Assembly (NCBI GenBank): GCA_015501595.1
Contig: JADNRX010000021.1
Coordinates: 248,001-312,000, forward strand
Origin: Hymenopellis radicata
Taxonomy: Eukaryota > Basidiomycota > Agaricomycetes > Agaricales > Physalacriaceae
DNA length: 64,000 nt
Direction: 5' to 3'
Under the pieces are notes generated by a model. The model saw only the letters and a program-made list of their open reading frames with translations. It made no database searches and was not told where the DNA came from. Shown here in pieces: positions 47,001 through 58,381 of the stretch; positions within the stretch are counted from its first letter, which is position 1; each line of letters starts with the position of its first letter. Made by a program: the position numbers and the translations under genes.

Positions 47001-48071
47001 CGGAAGAACACTGACGGGGTCTCCAAATCCACGACCCCCAGGAGCCCCAGGAAGGATGATCAATTCGTACACCCGTAGAGTATTTCGCTCAGTCTACGGA
47101 ATGCTGTATGAGTTGACGGGATACATCGAGGAGTGACAACACACAGACAAGATCACATAAAATCACTCCTCCTGGGAAAGCGCTGAGATGACGAGGCACT
47201 AAAAGATAACAGACTTACCACCATATACTACAAAAAGTAGATTTAGATTCCTTGGATGTATTACCGCGTCTATAGCGGTCCCGCTGTAGGCGAGTTAGCA
47301 ACATATCTGGCAGCAAGCTCGAATACTGACGCTGTAGATGAAGAAGCATCGAACATTCCGCTCTTGGCCATCTTATCGGCATATAATTTCCACATATTAG
47401 GTGCGGTGTAGGCTGACTTTCTGCGGCAAACTAGATCGTAAGTCCGCACTTCCCCGAGTTCAGAGATAACAGAGCCTATTGGAACGTGAGAGTGCGATGA
47501 GAGATATTGTGGATGGTCCAACGTGTGAATGAGATGGAGACAGAGTTAAGGAGCTATTCAAACTGTTTAGTAACTGGGCAACGCGACACAGCCGCATAAC
47601 GAACTTCACATTGTCAAATGAAGCAGAGGTGATGTATTTCGGTCTTCCGTAATTAGATAGGTCCCATAGATGAAGGCGACTGTGTTCATCTGGCTTAGGA
47701 TGAGGAAAAGGACGTTCATGAGCAGACCAGCACATACCAACGCAGACCAGACTGAAAGTGGACGTGGATATTTGCAAAAATTTCACTGCAGCGCGATCCG
47801 GTACGCTGAGGAGGACATATACGCCTGGCCTGCCAAATATTTGAATCGTGCCGCGAAGTGTGCCTTGCAAATTCGTTCATTGAAGGTTCTTCAGGAGCGA
47901 GTTTCGCTCACCAGCAGCAAGCAATCCTGAAACGGGATCTACGGCGACGGCAGCAAGGTCCTGTGTGAATTCAAAATGGCTGAGCTCGCCAATGATCCAG
48001 TCTTCCCCGTCGTGGAGATCCGATGAGAGGTCTGGGTAGGTGGAATCGTAGCGCTTGATATACTTGCTCAT
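44051..48071 (-). CDS. Tomosyn/Lgl/Sro7 family exocytosis regulator
   Basis: A large WD40 protein of the lethal-giant-larvae/Sro7/tomosyn family, which binds plasma-membrane Q-SNAREs and controls polarised exocytosis. The start at 48071 gives MSKYIKRYDSTYPDLSS and then ELSHFEFTQDLAAVAVDPVSGLLAAG, the family's first blade. Later exons: GTIQIFGRPGV, RLHLWDLSNYGRPKY, the 46050-46958 exon (VTSIAVHPAGHFFAVGYTDG), VGYSDGSLYVIDLRGP, and TRLRLSNVLDP. The C-terminus (44051-44400) is SSLYNRLTSALNDRG, QMLGNLEDQFNSLEQGSRSM, AEQAKRLAAEQ, ending KQWFKFG. This is a predicted R-SNARE-like coiled coil with Arg at the likely zero layer, the tomosyn arrangement. About eleven introns are present. Confidence 0.85.
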
Positions 48072-49499
48072 CGCGCTTGGCGCAGCTGATATATGGCAGA
48101 GATGGTATCACGAAGAGTTATAGGACGCCTCTCCGGGCTGAAATCGGGACAATCGCAAAGGCGACTGGATGAAGGCTTGAAGCAGAGGTCGTATTGGCAT
48201 GACATCATGCCGAAACAGGGTCAGCCTGCCGTTCGTAACCGCAAAACTGTTTGTTCCTCCTACTAGCCACTCTCAACCATGACATGCATCACAGCCTCAG
48301 AGTTGCTGGTCGTCGTGACGGAAATACGGCGCTGCGAAATGTGCTGCAATGCTTTTTTTCCTTACGCCTAGCGCTGGTAGTCTCTGCGAACCTACTAGTC
48401 CCTACGCATGGAACATATTGGACTGAACTAGGCCTGCTACATGCTCTTCCGCGTATCTTAACCGCTTCTCTTACTGGTATTCTATCCGTGCCTTATCAAC
48501 ATCATGGCCATCCTCACACTCCTAATCCTTAGGGTCGGCGTCTTTCCAGTGTCCCAATTTTAGTCCGTGAGCGGAGGATGATGAGTGATGCTATTTACCG
48601 TCCCCCGACCCCGATGCTCAAGCAATGGAAGGTCAAAACACAATCAGTGATGCTACCTGTGCTGTGCTATGAAGCTTCAATTTGGACCAGATAACGTACT
48701 TAGTCCTTCGAACACTCAAATACGAATACTCTGGCTTACCCATTCGCGAAGGCGGGTCAGCGTAGTGACCGTATTTGACTAGACGCTGCGAAACTAGGAC
48801 ATCTAGGACAGAGTCGAGGCTTATCTTGATGCTGGGCGCCTGGAAACAAGGAATTATGGAGTCGAGTCACTCGAACTGAATGGAAAAACATGGCGCGCAC
48901 CCTGGTCCAGTGCATTCACTGGCCGACACGGATTGGATCTCTGCGCCCGTGATGAAGACCATACCGAACGATGTCACAGACCTCGTCTCGGTGCATTGTT
49001 TTCTGACAGCTCTGACAGCTGACATCAAGAGGAAAATCACATGTAACATTTTAACATTGTGCCGCCCCACAATAGGCAAATTTGGCAATGACTCTTTCCT
49101 ATCGACGGCTTCGCTTCATCTTTACTTTCCTGCGACCTCCCTACACTAGTTATGTCTGTAGTGGGCCCCACACTTGTTTCACTCAACACACGCGCTGAAC
49201 TTGCTAAGTTCCTTCTACTTCCGATCATCACGATTTTCCGGACAAAACAGCGGGCGAGCTGGATGGGGCAACACGCGCCTGGCGCGCCGAGGTGGAGCCG
49301 TTCCGATAACGGGCCCATCCTCTGCACACTGAAGCCAGTGATCCAAAACATAGCGGCTGTCGACTCGTTTAGTCATGCATCGGAGGCGTAGCAACATCCT
49401 TTAAATACAGCAGAGGCTTGGCTACAATTCCTCACGATTCGTTTAAACGAAGAACAACACACACACACACACACTTCTCCAAATCCCTCTTTCATTCCG
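48072..49499. other. Intergenic, 1.4 kb, head-to-head promoters
   Basis: No gene could be supported on either strand; open stretches are short and without motifs. An (AC)9 run lies at 49457-49474, 26 bp before the hydrolase ATG. Confidence 0.5.
49457..49474 (+). repeat. (AC)9 microsatellite
   Basis: Uninterrupted AC dinucleotides in the presumed 5' UTR of the hydrolase gene. Confidence 0.85.
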
Positions 49500-51602
49500 A
49501 TGATTGTCATCTCCTGCCCAACTGGACATCCCGCACACAACGAGGAACACCACGACGACCAAGAAACATGTTGCAAAGAGCTGAAGCGGTTGGAAGCTCT
49601 CGTTCACCATTACTCGACCCCGGGAGTCGCCCCACCCTCTGCTCGTATGACCCCGAGCTTAAAGATACACGAGCAGCCCGAGTGGAAGTCGTGGTACGCG
49701 TGGAAATATGCTTGGTTTGTGGCCACCAAAGGTACGCGATCGTCGCCTCTACAGCGTGACACTATCTGACGCGTTATACTTATCAGCTACTCAAATGACT
49801 GGTGACGCCCTATCTCACACCATCTGGGGTCCGCGCAAAAAGTCATGGGGTATTCAGATGACTCTGATGTCAAGTTTAATGCGCGGTGCTGGTCAGCACA
49901 CTGAGCTTATGGATGTGGTGCGTCTTTTCTTCCTCAAACAAAGTCAAACGTGTTGATCTTGCTTCAGCCTTCGATTCGTACCTTCATGGGCATGGGTGGA
50001 TTCGGTCCTCCGCCCGCCGACGCTCTCCTCACGCCTGTCACCTTCCAAGTCAAGCGTAGACGTCTGCGCGGTATACTGGAGTCCTTGGACGCACAAGAGA
50101 CTGGGACTCGCGAGCTCTCTGGGGAGTGGATCGTCGGCAAGCGTACTTGGCAACGTTTGCAAACCGAGTGGAAAGCTGCTCAGGTCGGTCAACAGCGACG
50201 ACACAACCCGCATAAGCCGACTGAGCGAGTTATCTTATACATACACGGAGGCATGTCCGCGTTTCAAGTATCTCATTCCGATAATGACTTTTTTCATCGC
50301 AGGAGCCTACTACGTTGGAAGTGCAGAAGAGAAGAGAATTATCTCAGTGCCATTGGCGCAGTACACGGACGCCCGTGTATTCTGTATGTCTAACTATTAT
50401 GCGCCTACTTCCTCACTCTGACGCGTTCCATGTAGCTTTAAACTATCGATTGGCGCCGGAATGCACGTTCCCCGGACCTCTTCACGACGCGGTTAGTGCG
50501 TACTTCAGGCTGACAGAAGACTTGCACATCCCCCCAGAAAACATCCTCGTCTCTGGTGACAGTGCAGGTGGAGGACTATCTCTAGCCTTGTTGATGTACC
50601 TCCGCGACAACCACTACCCGCTCCCAGCCGGTGGTATCTTGATGTCTCCATGGGTCGGTGAGTATAACGCCGTTCCCGAGCTTCCCGGTCACTTTCTTAT
50701 TTTCAATGTAGACATGACGATGAGCGGCGCGTCGTGGGACTCCAATGCGGCTTACGATGTTATCCCGGTGTTTTCGCCTGACGACCATATGAACCCCATC
50801 GCTAACTATCTTGGCGCGGGCATGGAGAAGTATCTCATGCACCCATATGCGAGCCCGATATTTGGAGATTTCAAAGATCTTCCTCCTCTGCTTATTCAGT
50901 CCGGCGACTCTGAAGTCCTCCAGGACGAGATCACACTTTTAGCAAACCGAGCGGAGCTGGCCGGGGTCAAGGTCCGGCATGAAGAATACCAGGATGGCGT
51001 ACGTGTTTTCTCATTATTTTCAGCGTGTTCTGGATTGCTAAATGAGGAATTCCATCTAGGTTCATGTCTTCCAGACCTTCCCCTTCCTCAAGATATGGCA
51101 CGTCGCGTTCATGTCGATGCGTACCTTTGTACAGGACAACCTTCCACACCTTCAACGGGCTATGCCTAAGCTCTTCTCAGAGAAGGCTGAGCGCTTCATG
51201 GAGACGGAAATGGACAACCACACCTCGATGGCCGTCAGCGCTGATGGGCGCGTCGCGTCAGTGGGTGTCAAGGGCTTAGAGGACGATTCGGACGGGAACA
51301 GTACCGTCTATGACTCTGACGACGATCACTGTACAGGGTGTGGGCATGGGAAGACGTGGTCGCTAGAGCAGCACCACCCAGATGAACCCGAGGTGAAGAT
51401 TTCCGTTGTGCCACCCTCTTCTCCGTCCACACCAGGCCCGGACGCCGATGTGCTTTCGAAAGGCCTAAGGCGATTGTCGGATTCACACAGGTCCTCATCA
51501 CGGTCGCGCTCGAGGGGCCGTCCTATTATTTCCGAGAAGTCTTCTCCTGCTCGTCCAGAGCTTACAAGTGTCGACATGGCGTGGCAATTCTGGGCAACTT
51601 AG
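49500..51602 (+). CDS. Hormone-sensitive-lipase-like alpha/beta hydrolase
   Basis: An esterase/lipase of the HSL-type alpha/beta hydrolases. Exons give LYIHGGAYYVGSAEEKR (HGG oxyanion box), SLNYRLAPECTFPGPLHD, ILVSGDSAGGGLSLALLMYL (nucleophile elbow GDSAG), PPLLIQSGDSEVLQDE (the expected Asp region) and, after an intron, VHVFQ...IWHVAF (the expected His). The C-terminal 130 residues are a Ser-rich, acidic low-complexity extension beyond the catalytic fold, ending DMAWQFWAT. The N-terminal 150 residues are also an extension. The start at 49500 is the first in-frame ATG of the exon; an ATG at 49647 is a weaker alternative. The substrate is unknown. Confidence 0.85.
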
Positions 51603-52074
51603 ACGCTGTTCAGTTAATTTTACTTTACCATCCTTATTAATGGGCTTCACGATACCACTACTCGCATATACACCTCAAATATCTATGTAATGTATTAATA
51701 TTTAGCATTATAGACATATAGAATATAACAACAGCTTGCAGATTTTGTATGCGGCGCACTTGTGTGGCGCGTCTCAGAAAAGACCATATTTCATACGAAC
51801 TCGACCTCAGATACTGAAGTACTGACGCCGCAGACATCAGAATCAATGGACGACGTAGAAACCAGGACAAACACTAACTTCCGACTGCCTTGCTGCCAGT
51901 GAATGCTCAGTATTCCTCTAGGCACATCGTTTAAATACTATTAAAACCTCAGATAATGCCCATTACCACCGTTGAATCGATAATTGTTTGCTACTTAACT
52001 GACAATCTTGCGACGTATACATACTTGACGAACAGAAAACATCCCATGTGATGCATCGTTCGTACAATCGCCGT
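51603..52074. other. Intergenic, convergent 3' flanks
   Basis: AT-rich sequence between two convergent stops; no gene seen. Confidence 0.55.
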
Positions 52075-52810
52075 TTACATCTTGTCTCCGACGACTTTAG
52101 CCGTCACGCTAGCAGTGAGCTTCTTTCTATACTCATTCAACATGCCAAAGAAGCCATCGTCTGAAGTGGAAGACTTCTCGTGGTCCCACTCTTCCGTGTG
52201 GCGCGTGACTTTATAATTCGAGTCCAGGTCCAAGGTCAACAGAGAGTTGACAACCTGAAGATGATATTAGATGGGCTGGACTTACGGGCAGCCAAGTTCA
52301 TACCTTGGTTGGTGACGAAGACGATGCATTCCAATAGTAGGCGACATCTTGGTCAATCAACATCGTCGGGGGTGGGAGGGACGGTGGGTTCTCTAAAATG
52401 CGGAACTTGGTAATATCCGCACGAGGAAAGAGCTGAAGATATATTGGAATGCTATTCATTGTGAGCGAGATGTGCTGCACCTTGATGAGCCCAATGAACT
52501 GAGCACTGATGGACGAAACGCCATTGGCAATGCCAACGGGGTCGTGAAACACGGCGTCTTTGGTGTAGATGCCAAAGGTCGACTAGAAAGAGCTCAGTTG
52601 CTGTTCAGAAGGGCTTAGCGACGTGTACTGACGTCCTTGGGAGAACAGAGTACATCTAAAAGTACATGAGAAGATATCGGTTAACGATGGGACTGATACT
52701 ACCTCTTTCAGAGCAGTGACGATGGGTTCCTCATGAGAGTGGGCACTGCGCTCCTTCAACTGCTTGGATGCGTTGGGAGTGAGGCCAGAGGAATTGACTT
52801 TGGAGGACAT
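52075..52810 (-). CDS. Conserved fungal protein, possible NTF2-like fold
   Basis: The joined exons give MSSKVNSSGLTPNASKQLKE, SHEEPIVTALKE, STFGIYTKDAVFHDPVGIA, IQLIGLIKVQHISL-like core segments, FPRADITKFRILENPP, and ILLDQDV-like TMLIDQDVAYYWN. The end is VVNSLLTLDLDSNYKVTRHTEEWDHEKS followed by DGFFGMLNEYRKKLTASVTAKVVGDKM. 'YxxDAVFxDP' early and 'H.EEWD' late are typical of SnoaL/NTF2-like proteins, but this is inference and no catalytic role is assigned. The frame is open upstream of 52810, and an in-frame ATG before it would add a basic leader (MFYSLRVLPKRHLIAT) that could serve as a mitochondrial presequence. The gene is divergent from GOS1, 187 bp away. Confidence 0.65.
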
Positions 52811-52997
52811 GGTTGCAATGAGATGGCGTTTGGGCAGGACGCGTAGGGAGTAGAACATGAGTGCACGCCGCTCTTTAAAGCTTTCATGTGAGGTCTTGGA
52901 CGCGTCATTCTGGCGGTCATTGTGAGTATTCAGCGGGAAGGATCGTGGTTCCCGATATAGTGCAGTCGGCTTTCGGCTGCTGTGCCGCATCCACAAC

Positions 52998-53912
52998 ATG
53001 TCCTCTTACGAGCAACTCCATCGGCAATGTCGCACACTCGAAAATCTCCTCGACACCAAGCTTAATTCGTACTCTCAGCTAGTCTCGACATTCTCAAAGG
53101 GCAGCGACGATGTCGAGGCTAATGGTTCGCGGAACGCTGGAAGGATCTGGAGCTCGAAGTAGACGACTTATTGGAGAAGGTGTGTACGTGGCTCTCTACA
53201 GAACGCCAAACTGACTCTTTCCAGCTAGAGGAGAACAACGAGAAATTAGCGGAACTGTCGAGCAAACCGGAAACAGTGTCACAATCCATGCTACGCGCAA
53301 TACAACGGCATCGAGAGCTGTTCCAGGACAATGTCAGAGAAGTAAAGCGGACAAAGGTGCGTTTAGATCCAGACTATATGGCCATACACAAATGAACGAG
53401 TGTATAGGCTAGCGTCAAGAATGCCATGGATCAAGCCAACCTTTTGAGTGGTGTTCGAAACGACATTGAGTACGGATTCCAACATAAACGGCTTCATCCG
53501 GTATACTTACCATCTACCACAGTGCGTACAGATCCACGGCTGCCGATTCACTTCTTGCAGAGCGAGGTCGTATCGACAGCTCCCACCATATGACCGACAC
53601 CATTATTGAGTACGTACTGCATTTCTCTCAAGTCTTCAGCCTTGTTCATTGTGTTTAGGCAGGCATATGAAACGCGAGCAGAGTTTGGTCGACAGCGAGT
53701 AGACATTTCGAGCATAAATACGCGTATGGCTGGTGTACTAAGTGCGTGCCCTCCTGTCTGTTCCTCTACCTGGCTTACGATGTTCCATAGACACTATGCC
53801 GGGCATAAACAACATTGTTGGGATGATAAAATCACGTCGTCGTCGAGATTCTATCATCATGGGAGTGCTCATCGGGACGTGTATATTCCTCCTGCTTTGG
53901 TATCTCTGGTAG
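52998..53912 (+). CDS. GOS1: Golgi SNARE GOS1 (GOS28)
   Basis: A Qb-SNARE acting in intra-Golgi and ER-Golgi traffic. The start at 52998 gives MSSYEQLHRQCRTLENLLDT and KLNSYSQLVSTF. After a one-base frame break at 53127-53130 the sequence continues ERWKDLELEVDDLLEK and LEENNEKLAELSSKPE. The SNARE helix follows: SLLAERGRIDSSHHMTDTII, EQAYETRAEFGRQRVDIS, NTRMAGVLNTMPGINN and IVGMIKSRRRRD. A C-terminal anchor (SIIMGVLIGTCIFLLLWYLW) sits directly before the TAG. The Gln of the SNARE zero layer lies in the EQAYET/FGRQR region. At least five introns are present. The frame break is best read as a missing base because both sides match the family. Confidence 0.87.
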
Positions 53913-54015
53913 AGGGTATTCGCTGTGCTACTACTTTGGACTTCGGATTATGATATAGGTTTCCAATTTGGACTGCGTCAAGTTAAACTCTTAGGCAATT
54001 GGGATCGGAGCCACT

Positions 54016-54945
54016 GTGGACATCGGTGGACGTTACCGGCCATTGTTCATGGTCGCGACGGGATCATGTGCTCCGACCACCTTAAATTTGAAGTCTGTTG
54101 TCAAGTCCCCGAGGCTCTTTGTTCCTGCGCTCATCGAGTCCCCATGGCGATTCCAAAGTACTCTGCACGCCCTCTCTTTTCCCAATTTCATCTCTTCTTC
54201 CACGACAAAGTAACACTCTCTGTATCAATTTTACGTGCACTCTCGTACCACGAACTTGCCAGCGCTGCTCTGGACAGTGACCGTTTGTGCGTTCTCCCCT
54301 TTCCCAGTCTGTGTTCTTCAGGGTGAGCTGACTTGCCGATGCAGGTCCTCGTTTGACGTCACTGACACCGACGAGGCGACCCTGTGCGACGAGCCACTGA
54401 CGCGGGCACAACTCTCGACATTTTCCTACACGCACTACAAGGCCCTCGTGTCTAATGATCTCTTCTTCGTTGTCACCAAACTATTCTCCTCTCTTCGCGA
54501 AGATGATACCGAACACAACTTTCTTCAGTCCGAACCCTGGTTATCGTCAGATTCAAGGTGTTTAGGTTGTGGGCTGTCCATCGAAGCGGATAGCTATGGT
54601 TGGATTGATCATCGAGATACGTGCACAGGCATCGAGGATAGGATGCTGCAGTCCGTCTTTGTGCAAACCGAATTCGTGGGGCCTATAAAATTGATGTGGA
54701 ACCTTGTGAGGCCTCTTCTGGCTAATACCCATTATATTCAGCTCATTTTTTGCAGGCTTCATTTTCAACCGGCACTATACAATCTGCGGACATAGAATCT
54801 ACTTACAAAGATGACGAACCGCCCTGCACGCCAGAGGTAGGTTACGAGGCCTTGTTCTAGCGTTGAAGACTAATACTAATCTTGTTCATAGAAACTTGCA
54901 AAGACCAAAACTTTGGTTCTTGATTGGCTTAGCAAGATTGAATAA
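54016..54945 (+). CDS. Unidentified protein with a C2HC zinc-finger-like motif
   Basis: Not recognised. A coherent set of plus-strand exons reads LNLKSVVKSPRLFVPALIES, PWRFQSTLHALSFPNFI, then SSFDVTDTDEATLCDEPLTR, AQLSTFSYTHYKALVSNDLF, FVVTKLFSSLREDDTEHN, and the motif SRCLGCGLSIEADSYGWIDH with RDTC (C-x2-C-x13-H-x3-C). The last exon, KLAKTKTLVLDWLSKIE, ends at 54945. The start is uncertain (anywhere from about 54016 to 54068), and the joins between 54213 and 54345 were not settled. The spacing of the Cys/His set resembles small ubiquitin-binding or nucleic-acid-binding fingers, but this alone does not assign a function. Confidence 0.45.
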
Positions 54946-55131
54946 GTGGCGCATATACCTTAGAACTGTATTAACATTTAGCTGTATTTCTGGCTCCCTT
55001 TCCCCTTGGTTCATCGGAATCTACTCATGTATCAGAATCTGAAAGCCACTCTTCGTGCCTTTTCTTCTCCTTTGATGCTCGAGACTCTGGCGAAGAATGG
55101 TTCCCTGATTTAAAAACCTTCCAGTTTTCCT

Positions 55132-56234
55132 CTAGTCTGCGCACTGCTCCCCAAGAAGCTTATCCATTTCGTCATCCCACGATTCTTCAACGTGCCAACC
55201 CTTAGTCTGCGCGACAACCTTTAGGATGTTGAATGTCTGCTGCGTGCAGAAGTTGATGTCATTGTAGTCCGATTCCACGAGAATTCTGTCTGGCGAACAC
55301 TCCTTGATCAGTGCGATGTGGTTCGAAGACCGAGAGTTGATGACCGTAGAAAGAGATAGAAAGGTGTTATTATGCTTCTTCTGAGACTATCTTGAATTCC
55401 CGCTAGACGAAAAGGAAACGAGAGAGCTACCTCTATGTCGCGCCACATCTGTGCACTCAATCCACAACTGTGCAAATCCACGCTAATCCTATTCCAGTTG
55501 GCACCGTGTTTCTTCTTCATCGTATCGAGTAGATCCTTCGTGTTCATCTGCGCCTTGACGCTATGCATGCTGACATTTCGACGGAGATCGACAGCCAGAT
55601 CTATTTGCGCCTCCAGGATGGCCAGTTGATGGTTGAGGGGCACAACGAACGGCGTTAGTTGTCGAGGAGAAGCAAAGTAGTCGTACGGTACGCGAAACGC
55701 GCGATCAAGCCCGACTTCCCCAAGCATAGCGTTGGGAAAAGCCTCAAGGTTCTGCCTCAGTTCAGCGATAACCTCATCCAAAGGAATGGGATCAGGGAAA
55801 GATCGCAATAGCTGTTGGAGTGTATCTGCGTCGCCATCCGGGAAGAGAGAGCGGTAATGCTCTTCCTTTGATATGCGAGGAACTAACGATATCCAGTGCG
55901 AAAACCATGGGTGATACCCTGATAAATTCCGTTATTCCATAGATACGGAGTTGAACGCCACAAGGGACGTGCTGACCGAAACATGGGATAACTTTTTCAG
56001 GGTAGGCCGTCGCAAGCGCACGCACGAGAGGCTGATCAGATTGTCTGGACGACATGGCGCATACGGTGATTTTCAAGTTGTCCATGGACTCCGGCGAAAT
56101 AGATTCAGCATCGGTGGGATGGCAATGTACATCAACGATGTGATTGAGAACACTTTCGGCCGGGAGAGGGTAGGTCTTAGAGGTTCAATGTCCAGCACAG
56201 GAAAAACAGGAGCGCAACTCACTTCAGTAGACAT
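55132..56234 (-). CDS. SCN1-like TatD-family metal-dependent hydrolase
   Basis: The start at 56234 gives MSTE, then an intron, then TYPLPAESVLNHIVDVHCHPTDAESIS, with the HxH metal-binding motif of TatD amidohydrolase-fold enzymes. Further blocks: ITVCAMSSRQSDQPLV, EKVIPCFGYHPWFSHW, AMLGEVGLDRAFR (the conserved GEVGLD box) and LEAQIDLAVDLRRNVSMHSV. Near the end, ILVESDYND is the conserved E(S/T)D metal ligand. The length is about 330 residues. It resembles S. pombe Scn1 (Cut9-interacting) more than bacterial TatD. In vivo substrate unknown; DNase activity is known for some relatives. Introns lie near 56190, 55880-55920, 55360-55430 and elsewhere. Confidence 0.85.
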
Positions 56235-56323
56235 GGTTATGTCGAAGTCAAGATTGGTGACGCATAAGTAGTTGTTGGTTCTGTTTGGTTCGCACGGGAC
56301 TTTGAGTCAGGGTCGATCAGTAC

Positions 56324-58140
56324 ATGTTTTCAGCGACAACCATTCTCAACAAATTATTGCTGCCTACACAAGGCCGACACGCGCCTTATTTGGTCTCTTT
56401 CAGACGGTTTTACTTCAAAACGCAAATGCCTCGCTCTATCGACGTGTCTCCGCCTCGCTACAACGGAGCGATTCATCCTTTGGACAAGTCTGCGTTTCAC
56501 AAAGACATACCTGTTATTGCCATTCGCGTGCTTCCCGCTAAAACAGCTTCCATCGCAAAATCACCTCTCCTCAAAAAGTGTGATTATTACCATTCAACGA
56601 TATTGACTTACTGACGAATGGTTCTAGTTACGTCGTCCGCTTCCCAAAGCTCAGCCCAATTGTCCGAGATCCGTCAAATCAAGAAAATCGTCTAGTGTTG
56701 CTGGACATATCCGATAAAGGTACACATCCTTGGCATTATGAGAAACCTGTGATTTATTCAACAGAAGCTAGCTGAACTCTCACCCGAGGCGTCCGAACTT
56801 TTGGAACGCGATGGCGAAGGATTTGTTGATTATACCATCAAGCTGGACTACAACTTTTGGTCTGCCTGTACGCGTGCTCCATGATGTGTCCTGTCTCTCG
56901 ATGTCCTCACATCACTGCAGCTGATATTCTGGGTGCTGTTCTCCCAGAGGAACTCATAGAAGGTGCACCTGTTGGCTTCGCCGCAACTGGCCACATCGGT
57001 ATGAGCACACGGTCCTTCGCGTTCTCGAAATTCATCCCTCTTCAGCACATCTCAACCTCAACGACGAATACCTCCCTTACAAGTACATGATAGGCGAAGT
57101 CTTCCTGGATGTCAGTCCTTAAGAATTTGAGCTTCTTCGATACTAACGGGCTGCAGAAAAACCATTCGATCTCGACGGTTGTTAACAAACTGCACAACAT
57201 AGAGACCCAATTTCGTGTCTTTCAGATGGAACTACTCGCCGGGAAACCCGATTATGTCGTTACTCACGTATGTTGTATTCGCTGATCTTTTGTCTTGTGG
57301 GCTAATATATGTGTAGTCGGAATCTAATTGTCGTTTCACCTTTGATTTCTCCAAAGTCTATTGGAATTCGCGTCTGCATACCGAACACGAGAGGATAGTA
57401 AAGCTGTTGAGTCCAGACGATGTACTCGCAGATGTCTTCGCGGGTGTCGGCCCTTTCGCTATTCCTGCTGCCAAGTACGGCTGTGGTGTCCTAGCGAACG
57501 ATCTAAATCCTAATAGCTACCAGTATCTAGTCCAGAACATCATGGAAAACGAAGTGCGTAGTTTATGGTCATTAGTGTAAGAGGCTGACTGTCTTGATTG
57601 GCCAGGTTTCCGATCTCGTGAGAGCCACTTGCGAGGATGGTCGAGACTTCATTCGCGACGTCTTTCGCAGACCTATCAAGAAACCCTTCCCTGGGTATAG
57701 CGGACCCAGGATAAGCAAGAATCGCGCGCGGAAGGAACGGAAGGGCGCAGAGACGGCATCTGACCACATTCCACCCCGAGACCAGATCACCCACTTGGTG
57801 ATGAACTTGCCTAACACTGCGATCGAATTCCTCGACGCATTCCGTGGTGTTTTAGCTGCACCAGAGTTGAGAGAGAAGTACACGAAAATGCCAATGGTGC
57901 ATTGCCATTGCTTTTCTCGTGAAGCGGAGGAGGAGAAGGCTGGTGCGGACATTCTGGAGGTGAGTGTTTGGTTTGACTGGGGTAATCTATTCTGATCTTT
58001 CTTTACAGAGAGTCGCGTTGAAATTGGGGCGTCGTCCCGCGAACGATGTGTCACTGTTCCACGTCCGCTCAGTCGCACCGGGTAAGGAAATGTACTGCAT
58101 TAGCTTCAGACTGCCTCGCGAGGTGGCACTGGATGGGTAG
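56324..58140 (+). CDS. TRM5: tRNA (guanine-37-N1)-methyltransferase
   Basis: Methylates G37 next to the anticodon, preventing +1 frameshifting in translation. The upstream ATG (56324) adds [18 protein letters not shown] and further Arg/Phe residues, a typical mitochondrial presequence. An in-frame ATG at 56426 starts [14 protein letters not shown], where cytosolic/nuclear forms usually begin. Conserved blocks: [58 protein letters not shown], the AdoMet loop [28 protein letters not shown], and [17 protein letters not shown]. The protein ends near LPREVALDG. About nine introns are present, including one near 56873 whose use (T|GTACGC...CTGCAG) is required to give WSASDIL. Confidence 0.92.
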
Positions 58141-58381
58141 TTCGCCCGCTGGACCTACATACACTACTGTATAGCTCTTTCGAATTAAAATTTTGCGGGC
58201 CAAATTCCGCATAGCCTATTGTTCCGATTCTTCCGAGAGGGACATTGACTTATTAGTCATTAACCCCGCAAACAAACCCGCGCCGTACTGACGATCGTAG
58301 AATTTGCCTCCTCTCTTCCTCCATTCAGTCCCTCTTTCTATACCCCTCTTACTAGACTCTTAGACATCACAACTACGAGCA

